45,136 bases of DNA from an uncultured Pseudoxanthomonas sp. GTDB taxonomy: Bacteria; Pseudomonadota; Gammaproteobacteria; Xanthomonadales; Xanthomonadaceae. The notes beneath the pieces were generated by a model. The model was not told the DNA's origin. It did no database searches and saw nothing but the letters and a program-made list of their open reading frames with translations. The stretch spans positions 1-45,136 of the forward strand of contig CALJUL010000013.1 of assembly GCA_937975725.1 (NCBI GenBank). The letters are read 5' to 3'. Shown in pieces: positions 38,709 to 45,136 of this stretch (position 1 is the stretch's first letter; the number at the start of each line of letters is the position of its first letter). The position numbers and the translations under genes are program-made.

Positions 38709-38718
38709 GATCACTGCA

Positions 38719-40089
38719 TTGGACACTGACGACACCCGCTCTCTCACCATCATCGGTGCCGGCCTGGCCGGCGCGCTGCTGGCCACGCTGCTGGCGCGCG
38801 CGGGCTCGCGCGTGGACGTGTACGAGAAGCGTGGCGATCCGCGCGTGCAGGGCTATGCGGGCGGGCGCTCGATCAACCTGGCGCTGACCGAGCGCGGGCG
38901 CCATGCGCTGCGGATGGCCGATGCCGACGACGCGGTGATGCGGCAGGCGGTGATGATGCGCGGGCGCATGGTGCATGCGCTGGACGGTCGAGTGGAATTA
39001 CAACGCTACGGGCGCGACGACAGCGAAGTCATCTGGTCAGTGCACCGCGGCGACCTCAACATCACCCTGCTCGGGCTGGCCGAACGGGCCGGCGCGCGGC
39101 TGCACTTCCATCGCCGGCTGGACGACGTGGATTTCGCTTCCGGGTGCGCGCGCTTCGCCGACGACCGCGACGGCAGCCTGCACGAGACCGCCTTCGTCGC
39201 CCTGGTCGGCGCCGACGGCGCCGGCTCCTCGCTGCGCGCGGCCATGCTGCGGCGGGAGGACCTGGGCGAACGCACCGAGTTCCTCGACCACGCCTACAAG
39301 GAACTGGAAATCCCGCCGGCCGCCGACGGCGGCTTCATGATGGAACCTAACGCACTGCACATCTGGCCGCGCGGGCACTACATGTGCATCGCCCTGCCCA
39401 ACGACGAACGCACCTTCACCGTCACCCTGTTTCTGCCCAATGAGGGTGACCCCAGCTTCGCCAGCGTGCGCAGCGGCGCCGACGCACGGGCGCTGTTCCT
39501 GCGCGACTTCCCCGACGCCGTGCCGCTGATCCCGCAACTGGAACACGACTGGGAAGCCAATCCCACCGGCCTGCTCGCCACGCTGTACCTGGACCGCTGG
39601 CACCTGGGCGGCCAGGCCGTACTGCTGGGCGACGCCGCGCACGCGATGGTGCCCTTCCACGGCCAGGGCATGAACTGCGCCTTCGAGGACTGCGTGTCGC
39701 TGGCCCGGCACCTGCAGGAAACCGGCGACACCGCCGCCGCGTTCGCCGCCTTCGAGGCCGAGCGCAAGCCCAATGCGCGGGCGATCCAGGCGATGGCGCT
39801 GGAGAACTACGTGGAGATGCGCGACAAGGTGGACGACCGCGGCTTCCTGCTCCAGCGCGAGCTGGAACTGGCCTTGCAGCAGCGCCACCCCGGCCGCTTC
39901 GTGCCGCACTACGCCATGGTCAGCTTCATGCGCATCCCGTATGCGCTGGCGCAAGCGCGCAGCGACATCCAGCGCGACCTGCTGGTCCGCCATACCCGGG
40001 GGCGCGACGGACTCGACGCCATCGACTGGACCGCGGTCGACGCCGACGTGCACGCCCGGCTGCCGGTGCTGGAGGATGCGCCGCGATGA
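38719..40089 (+). CDS. kmo: Kynurenine 3-monooxygenase
   Basis: Protein of 456 aa. FAD-dependent aromatic hydroxylase: GAGLAGALLA dinucleotide motif at 12-21, YEKRGDPR, GRSINLALTERGRHAL (typical KMO), VGADGAGSSLR, LLGDAAHAMVPFHGQGMNCAFEDC. It converts L-kynurenine to 3-hydroxykynurenine with NADPH and O2. The only start before the FAD motif is TTG 38719. An 8-codon ATG frame (38703-38729) lies across it, ending 8 nt inside the gene. The end of the chain lacks the eukaryotic membrane anchor. Confidence 0.96.
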   Translation: MDTDDTRSLTIIGAGLAGALLATLLARAGSRVDVYEKRGDPRVQGYAGGRSINLALTERGRHALRMADADDAVMRQAVMMRGRMVHALDGRVELQRYGRDDSEVIWSVHRGDLNITLLGLAERAGARLHFHRRLDDVDFASGCARFADDRDGSLHETAFVALVGADGAGSSLRAAMLRREDLGERTEFLDHAYKELEIPPAADGGFMMEPNALHIWPRGHYMCIALPNDERTFTVTLFLPNEGDPSFASVRSGADARALFLRDFPDAVPLIPQLEHDWEANPTGLLATLYLDRWHLGGQAVLLGDAAHAMVPFHGQGMNCAFEDCVSLARHLQETGDTAAAFAAFEAERKPNARAIQAMALENYVEMRDKVDDRGFLLQRELELALQQRHPGRFVPHYAMVSFMRIPYALAQARSDIQRDLLVRHTRGRDGLDAIDWTAVDADVHARLPVLEDAPR

Positions 40090-40195
40090 GCGCCAGCGGC
40101 GCCCTCCCGCGCATGCGCCCCATCCCAGGCGGGTCGTGCCCGACGCTTCGCCACGCCATCCGCCGTCGATGACCCGCCGACCGCAGAGCGAACCC

Positions 40196-41635
40196 ATGTC
40201 CGCCAGCTTCCTCTTCTACGATCTCGAGACCTTCGGCGCCGACCCGCGCCGTTCGCGCATCGCGCAGTTCGCGGCGGTGCGCACCACGCCGGCGCTGGAC
40301 ATCATGGACGAGCCGGTGAGCTTCTTCGTACAGCCGGCCGACGACCTGCTGCCCTCGCCCACTGCCACCCTGATCACCGGCATCACTCCGCAGCAGGCGC
40401 TGCGCGAAGGCGTCAACGAGGCCGAAGCCTTCGCCCGCATTGCCGACGAGATGAGCCGCCCGGAGACCTGCACGCTGGGCTACAACAGCCTGCGCTTCGA
40501 CGACGAATTCGTGCGCCACGGGCTGTTCCGCAATTTCCACGAGCCCTACGAGCGCGAATGGCGCGGTGGCAATTCGCGCTGGGACCTGCTGGACGCCATG
40601 CGGCTGATGCACGCGCTGCGGCCGGACGGGATCGCCTGGCCGGTGCGCGAGGACGGCGCCACCTCGTTCCGCCTGGAGCATCTCGCATCGGCCAACGGCG
40701 TGCGCCAAGGCGACGCGCACGAGGCGCTCTCGGACGTGCTGGCCACCATCGGCCTGGCGCGGCGGATGCGGCAGGCGCAGCCGCGGCTGTGGGACTACGC
40801 GCTGCAACTGCGCGACAAGCGCTTCGCCGCGCGGCTGCTGGACACCTTGGCGATGCAGCCGGTACTGCACGTGTCGCAGCGCTATCCGGCCAGCCGCCTG
40901 TGCGCGGCGCCGGTTCTGCCGCTGGCGCGCCATCCGCGCTACGACAACCGGGTGATCGTGTACGACCTGGAAACCGGACCGGACGGCCTGCTCTCGCTGT
41001 CTGCCGGCGACATCGCCGATCGCCTCTACACTCCGGCCGCCGACCTGCCCGAAGGCGAGCAGCGCGTGCCGCTGAAGGAAGTGCACCTGAACAAGGCACC
41101 GGCGCTGGTGGCCTGGAATCACCTGCGGCCCGCCGACCTGGAACGCCTGTGCATCGACGCCGGCCGCGTGGAAGCGCACGCGCAGGCCTTGCGCGCGGCC
41201 GGCCCGGCGCTGGCGGAGAAGGTCCGGCAGGTGTTCGCGGCCGAGCGCGAATTCGCCCCCGGCGACGTGGACGGCTCGCTGTACGACGGCTTCCTGGGCG
41301 ATGCCGACAAGCGCCGATTCACCGACGTGCGCACCACGCCGCCCGACCTGCTGGGCCAGCGCGATTTCGGTTTCCGCGACCCGCGCCTGCCGGAACTGCT
41401 GTTCCGCTACCGCGCGCGCAACTGGCCCGGCACGCTCGCCCCTACCGAGCGCCAGCGCTGGGACGACTACCGCCACGCGCGCCTGTGCACGGACTCGGGC
41501 CTGTCCGAGTACAGCTTCGACAGCTTCGACCTGGAACTGGCCGCCCTGCGCACCGCCCACGCCGGCGACGGCAACCGACAAGCGCTGCTGGACCACATCC
41601 AGCAATGGCGCGATGACCTCCGGGCCGGGTTGTAG
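40196..41635 (+). CDS. sbcB: Exodeoxyribonuclease I
   Basis: Protein of 479 aa (E. coli ExoI is 475). ATG 40196 is chosen (MSASFLFYDLETFG); ATG 40169 would add nine residues. DEDDh exonuclease motifs: FYDLETFG at the start, LGYNSLRFDDEFVRHGLF, and EHLASANGVRQGDAHEALSDVLATI. The SH3-like and C-terminal helical domains follow, with VYDLETGPDGL and PTERQRWDDYRHARL. It degrades single-stranded DNA 3' to 5' and takes part in recombination and mismatch repair. Confidence 0.97.
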   Translation: MSASFLFYDLETFGADPRRSRIAQFAAVRTTPALDIMDEPVSFFVQPADDLLPSPTATLITGITPQQALREGVNEAEAFARIADEMSRPETCTLGYNSLRFDDEFVRHGLFRNFHEPYEREWRGGNSRWDLLDAMRLMHALRPDGIAWPVREDGATSFRLEHLASANGVRQGDAHEALSDVLATIGLARRMRQAQPRLWDYALQLRDKRFAARLLDTLAMQPVLHVSQRYPASRLCAAPVLPLARHPRYDNRVIVYDLETGPDGLLSLSAGDIADRLYTPAADLPEGEQRVPLKEVHLNKAPALVAWNHLRPADLERLCIDAGRVEAHAQALRAAGPALAEKVRQVFAAEREFAPGDVDGSLYDGFLGDADKRRFTDVRTTPPDLLGQRDFGFRDPRLPELLFRYRARNWPGTLAPTERQRWDDYRHARLCTDSGLSEYSFDSFDLELAALRTAHAGDGNRQALLDHIQQWRDDLRAGL

Positions 41636-41842
41636 ATCGCGGCGGCGTTTCGCTTGCGATGCAGGCTTGATGTCCTGAGTACGGAGCCAGGACCGGAACC
41701 GGACGATTTTCCCGCGGCGCGCGTAAACCGATCCCCGCCCCGCGCACGCGGGTTCCTGTGGTTCGCATGGTCCCGGCCGATTCGCCCTCCGGGGCCCGAT
41801 CATCGAGGACAGCCCCTGCCCGCTCCTTGACCGCGGGTTGTC

Positions 41843-41848
41843 TACAAT
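41843..41848 (+). promoter_or_regulatory. -10-like hexamer before the DUF2461 gene
   Basis: TACAAT ends 7 nt before ATG 41856, with no ribosome site: a leaderless arrangement. TTGACC lies upstream but only 10 nt away, too close for a -35. The remaining gap from 41636 holds no gene. Confidence 0.4.
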
Positions 41849-41855
41849 CCGGTCC

Positions 41856-42542
41856 ATGGCCACCTATTTCTCCGATGCCAGCTTCAAGTTCCTGCGCGGG
41901 CTGGCGCGCCACAACGACAAGACCTGGTTCGACGCGCACAAGGCGCAGTACGAGGAGCACGTGCGGCAGCCGTTCCTGCACCTGCTCACCGACCTGCAAC
42001 CGGACCTGGCGGCGATCAGCCTGCATTTCCGCTCCGACCCCAAGACCGTGGGCGGCTCGCTGTTCCGCATCTACCGCGACGCCCGCTTCTCCAACGACAA
42101 GTCGCCGTACAAGTCCTGGCAGGGCGCGCGGCTGTATCACGAGCGGCGCAAGCAGGTGGCCGCGCCTTCGTTCTACCTGCACCTGCAACCGGGCGAATGC
42201 TTCTTGGGCGCCGGCCTCTGGCATCCGGAAGCGCACACCCAGCGGCGCGTGCGGCAGTTCATCTTCGAGAACCCCGAAAGCTGGAGGAAGGCGGCGCACG
42301 AGCCGAAGTTCCGCAGGCGCTTCGCGTTCGGCGAGGAGGAAATGCTGGTGCGCGCGCCGCGCGGCTTCCCCGCCGACTTCGAGTTCGTCGAGGACCTCAA
42401 GCACCGCAACTTCATCTTCTGGCGGCCGCTGGACGACGCCACCATGACCGGCCCGCGCCTGCGCCAGACCGTTGCGGCCGACCTGGTGGCGCTGGGGCCG
42501 TTCGTGGACTACCTGTGCGCGGCGCTGGACCTGGAGTTCTGA
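41856..42542 (+). CDS. DUF2461 (TIGR02453) family protein
   Basis: Protein of 228 aa starting MATYFSDASFKFLRGLARHNDKTWFDAHK, the diagnostic N-terminal block, followed by RIYRDARFSNDKSPYKSWQGA, FYLHLQPGECFLGAGLW and a C-terminal FVEDLKHRNFIFWRPL. The function of the family is unknown. It is soluble. DUF2939 follows 16 nt downstream in the same operon. Confidence 0.93.
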   Translation: MATYFSDASFKFLRGLARHNDKTWFDAHKAQYEEHVRQPFLHLLTDLQPDLAAISLHFRSDPKTVGGSLFRIYRDARFSNDKSPYKSWQGARLYHERRKQVAAPSFYLHLQPGECFLGAGLWHPEAHTQRRVRQFIFENPESWRKAAHEPKFRRRFAFGEEEMLVRAPRGFPADFEFVEDLKHRNFIFWRPLDDATMTGPRLRQTVAADLVALGPFVDYLCAALDLEF

Positions 42543-42558
42543 ACCGGAGGCGATGCGG

Positions 42559-43137
42559 ATGAAGAAGTGGATCGCGCTGGTGTTGTTGCTGCTGCTGTGC
42601 ATGGGCGGCTACGTCGCGGCCGGCCCCTGGCTGGCGATCCACGGCATCCGCACCGCCCTGGCCGAGCAGGACACCGGCAGGCTGCAGAAGCATGTCGACT
42701 TCCCCGTGCTGCGCGTCAACCTGCGCGCGCAGGCCGAGGACTACCTGGCGCGCAAGGCCGGCGCGGACGTGGCGGCCAACCTGTTCGGCGCCGCCGCCCT
42801 TTCCATGGCCAACAAGGCGGTCGGCCGCGGCGTGGACACGCTGGTCACGCCGATGGGCATCGCCGCGCTGCTGGAGGGCCGCGCCACCTGGAAGCGCGCC
42901 ATCGGCGAGACGGTCGGCGGCGACACCTATGCGCCGGCGGTGCCCGCGGACCCGCTGAAAGAAGCCCGCCACCGCTACGAATCGCCCTCTCGCTTCACCG
43001 CCACGGTGACGGATGCCGAGGGCGAGCCGGTGGTGTTCGTGTTCACCCGACAGGGCTTGCGCTGGCGGCTGACCGACATCCGGCTGCCGCTGCTGGCGGC
43101 GGCGCCCTCGGACGCATCCGGTCTTCGCGCGGACTGA
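42559..43137 (+). CDS. DUF2939 family exported/anchored protein
   Basis: Protein of 192 aa. ATG 42559 lies 8 nt after GGAGG; ATG 42553 is too close. It has an N-terminal signal or anchor (MKKWIALVLLLLLCMGGYVAAGPW), then the DUF2939 pattern IHGIRTALAEQDTGRLQKHVDFPVLRVNL and a C-terminal beta domain ending FVFTRQGLRWRLTDIRLPL. Likely periplasmic or inner-membrane tethered; function unknown. The convergent gap 43138-43256 shows nothing. Confidence 0.88.
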   Translation: MKKWIALVLLLLLCMGGYVAAGPWLAIHGIRTALAEQDTGRLQKHVDFPVLRVNLRAQAEDYLARKAGADVAANLFGAAALSMANKAVGRGVDTLVTPMGIAALLEGRATWKRAIGETVGGDTYAPAVPADPLKEARHRYESPSRFTATVTDAEGEPVVFVFTRQGLRWRLTDIRLPLLAAAPSDASGLRAD

Positions 43138-43256
43138 CATCGCGCGCGCGATGCGCGTTGGATCGCTAAGGCCTGCTGCCTTCTGCATGGCGGCGGCATC
43201 CATACAGACCGCTCCACCGCATTCGCCCTGCATGCCGCTCCGGTCGGCCAGCCAGG

Positions 43257-44009
43257 TCAGTGGCTCAGCGCAAGCGCCGGCGCAGCCGCGCGGGAATGCC
43301 GGTTCCACGCCGCATTGGCGCCGGGCAGCAGCCGGCGGAACAGATCGCCTACGCTGACCACGCGGTCCATCAGCGTCGACCGCACCGCCAGTTCCTGCTC
43401 GTCGGCCGCATCCTCGCCGTTCCACAGGCAGGCGCGCAGCACCGCGTTCTTGCCGTGCACGCTGATGCGCTCCTCGGCCTGCACCGGCTCGATCCGGTTG
43501 GTCCAACTGCTCTGGTGGTAGAAGCCCCGGCGGTCGGCGAAGTATTCGCACTGCGGCAGGAAATACAGCGGCCCGCCGTCGAACTCCTGCTTGTCCAGGC
43601 CCTCGGTGATGGTGAAGGCGTACACGCGCCGCGTGTCGCGGGCGAAGCGCGTCCTGGGGACGACGGCGAAGCTGGCCGGGTCGGCCTCGATAACCCGCAC
43701 GCCGCGGCAGAACAGGCTGCCGCCGGCGCGGGCGAAGTACGGCGAGACGATGTCCAGCGTCCGCACCTGCGCGCGCGGCAGGCGCAGGCGCCTGGATTTC
43801 TTCGGCAGCCAGAAACTGACGTAATGCAGGTTTTCGCCGTCGTCGACATAGGCCCAGAAATCCGCACCGTGACCGGCCTGGTGCAGGACCCGGCTGTGGG
43901 CGGCGTCCACGCCGAGGTCGTAGGCTTTCTCCTCGATGATCCGTTCGCCGCCCCATTCGCGGCGCCGGTGGAGCAGGTGCAGACGGCCGTTCCGTTCCTG
44001 CAGGCACAT
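43257..44009 (-). CDS. DKNYY-like protein, unknown function
   Basis: Protein of 250 aa, GGGGAG 9 nt before its ATG. The core FCRGVRVIEADPASFAVVPR then FARDTRRVYAF recalls the DKNYY repeat (VxxADPxSFxVL...YAKDKxxVYY). Tyr and Phe are frequent (LHYVSFWLPKK, YFLPQCEYFADRRGFYHQSSW). No signal peptide or membrane segment. It is in the same direction as the 5'-nucleotidase gene, 110 nt downstream of it. The family link is tentative. Confidence 0.6.
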   Translation of the reverse strand: MCLQERNGRLHLLHRRREWGGERIIEEKAYDLGVDAAHSRVLHQAGHGADFWAYVDDGENLHYVSFWLPKKSRRLRLPRAQVRTLDIVSPYFARAGGSLFCRGVRVIEADPASFAVVPRTRFARDTRRVYAFTITEGLDKQEFDGGPLYFLPQCEYFADRRGFYHQSSWTNRIEPVQAEERISVHGKNAVLRACLWNGEDAADEQELAVRSTLMDRVVSVGDLFRRLLPGANAAWNRHSRAAAPALALSH

Positions 44010-44119
44010 GGCGATGACTCCCCGTTCGACATGGCGGACGGCCCCCGTTGCCCCCGCCTTCAGGGTTCATCGCGAAAGCGCAAGGGAGACGGACATGGCG
44101 TCCGCGCCGAGTGCAGGCG

Positions 44120-45028
44120 TCAGGGGTTGGCCACGCCGTGCGGCACGTGGCCGGCGGCGACGTGCCGGCGCGCGCTGTCGATGTTGTGCTGGGAATCGTC
44201 GAAGAAGATGTCCGCGCCGAAGGCTTCCAGGAACGGCCCCTTGTGGCGCCCGCCCAGGAACAGCGCCTCGTCCAGGCGCACGCCCCATTCGCGCAGGGTG
44301 CGGATCACCCGCTCGTGCGCCGGTGCCGAGCGCGCGGTGACCAGCGCGGTGCGGATCGGCGAGCGCTCGTCGGCCGGGAACACCTGCTGCAACTGGTGCA
44401 GCGCCGACAGGAAGTTGCGGAACGGCCCGCCGGACAGCGGCTCGCGTGCGCGCGCCTGCTCGTGGCGGCCGAATGCCTCCACGCCCTGCTCGCGCGAGAT
44501 GCGCTCGCTCTCGTCGCCGAAGATCACCGCGTCGCCGTCGAAGGCGATGCGCAACTGGTGCTCGTGCCGCTGCTGCGGCGCGCTGGCCGGCAGGATGGTC
44601 GCCGCGGCGATGCCGTGCTCCAGCGAGCGCCGCACCGATTCGGGATTGGCCGACAGGAACAGGTCGGTGCCGAACGGCTTGACGTAGGGCCAGGTCGGCT
44701 CACCGGCGGTGAAGGTGGCGCGCACGATGCCCAGCCCGTAGTGCTGGATGGAGTTGAAGATGCGCAAGCCGGTGTCGGCCGAATTGCGCGACAGCAGGAT
44801 CACTTCCACCCGCGGCATGTCGGCCGGCGCGCCGGCATTCAGCGCCAGCAGCTTGCGCACCACCGGGAAGGCGATGCCCGGCGCCAGCACGTCGTCCTCG
44901 TGCGTGCGCTGGTAATCGCTATAGACCTGCACGCCCTCGCGCTCGTACAGCGCGTGGCTTTCCTCCAGGTCGAACAGCGCGCGCGAAGTCACTGCGACGG
45001 TCAGCAGGCGTGGGGAGTTGTCGGGCAT
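44120..45028 (-). CDS. 5'-nucleotidase (cytosolic type, PF06189-like)
   Basis: Protein of 302 aa from ATG 45028. Blocks: LLTVAVTSRALFDLEESHALYEREG, HEDDVLAPGIAFPVVRKLLALN, VEVILLSRNSADTGLRIFNSIQHYGL, RIAFDGDAVIFGDESERI, and LFLGGRHKGPFLEAFGADIFFDDSQHNIDSAR. These are the HAD-like motifs of the cytosolic 5'-nucleotidase family, which dephosphorylates nucleoside monophosphates. The message may be leaderless: GATACT ends 6 nt before the ATG (minus strand, 45035-45040). Nothing is recognised from 45041 to the end. Confidence 0.9.
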   Translation of the reverse strand: MPDNSPRLLTVAVTSRALFDLEESHALYEREGVQVYSDYQRTHEDDVLAPGIAFPVVRKLLALNAGAPADMPRVEVILLSRNSADTGLRIFNSIQHYGLGIVRATFTAGEPTWPYVKPFGTDLFLSANPESVRRSLEHGIAAATILPASAPQQRHEHQLRIAFDGDAVIFGDESERISREQGVEAFGRHEQARAREPLSGGPFRNFLSALHQLQQVFPADERSPIRTALVTARSAPAHERVIRTLREWGVRLDEALFLGGRHKGPFLEAFGADIFFDDSQHNIDSARRHVAAGHVPHGVANP

Positions 45029-45034
45029 GCGCGC

Positions 45035-45040
45035 AGTATC
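45035..45040 (-). promoter_or_regulatory. -10-like hexamer before the 5'-nucleotidase gene
   Basis: GATACT on the minus strand ends 6 nt before ATG 45028, and no ribosome site is present. This is the same geometry as at the ACMSD, dehydrogenase and DUF2461 genes. Confidence 0.35.
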
Positions 45041-45136
45041 CCATATGGCCCGGGGGGCCCGGGACATGTGACGGAGTGTGTCGCCGCTCTTGATGCCAAG
45101 TGCGGGGGATGGGCAGTGCCCTTGAGGGGGTAAGGG

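Noticed and set aside
41827..41848. TTGACC and TACAAT as a -35/-10 pair for the DUF2461 gene
   Set aside because: The spacer is only 10 nt. Only the -10-like hexamer is kept.

Overview
The window is a stretch of high-GC chromosome. Gene content and order point to a gammaproteobacterium of the Xanthomonadaceae/Lysobacteraceae (Xanthomonas, Lysobacter, Luteimonas or Pseudoxanthomonas-like). The clues are the rpsF-rpsR-rplI-dnaB order, GTAG-headed REP palindromes like those of Stenotrophomonas, and a bacterial kynurenine 3-hydroxylase route. This assignment is inference; no marker such as 16S is present.

Positions 1-4750 are a phage-derived segment with plainer codon use and an AT-richer regulatory island (840-1000). 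It holds two small HNH-fold-like proteins that lack the usual His, a possible ribbon-helix-helix protein, a T7 gp15-like internal virion protein, an orphan gene on the opposite strand and an AlpA-type regulator. It ends at a tandem 12-bp repeat and a strong terminator, which I take as the right edge of the element. No integrase and no tRNA are visible.

Positions 4926-18090 are a housekeeping and stress region. It starts with a PBP4B/YfeW-like serine hydrolase, then a small group of conserved proteins (DUF488, a TUDOR-like DUF2945, a 75-aa protein). Next comes a YdeP-type molybdoenzyme gene translationally coupled to cbpA and cbpM. Divergent to it lie fdhD, a short MscS channel and a stand-alone EAL protein, followed by a Dyp peroxidase. 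Then a NamZ-type exo-muramidase gene (DUF1343) faces away from a gene for an exported, double-SIS MurQ/GCKR-like protein, with a perfect palindrome between them.

Positions 18091-30234 hold a dense REP cluster, then on the minus strand tex, an OmpA-type lipoprotein, a wax ester synthase/DGAT, phrB, dnaB and the rplI-rpsR-rpsF operon, an A-type Fe-S carrier, and on the plus strand asnS.

Positions 30350-40089 contain two small conserved genes, a PaiB-like protein, and then a kynurenine/3-hydroxyanthranilate catabolic cluster: SDR, 2-aminomuconic semialdehyde dehydrogenase, beta-carbonic anhydrase, RidA-type deaminase, haaO, ACMSD, kynU, kmo. Together these would carry kynurenine to 4-oxalocrotonate. 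Tryptophan dioxygenase and formamidase are not here. Several junctions in this cluster carry palindromic repeats.

Positions 40196-45028 hold sbcB, DUF2461, DUF2939, a DKNYY-like protein and a 5'-nucleotidase. No rRNA, tRNA, insertion sequence or CRISPR array was seen.
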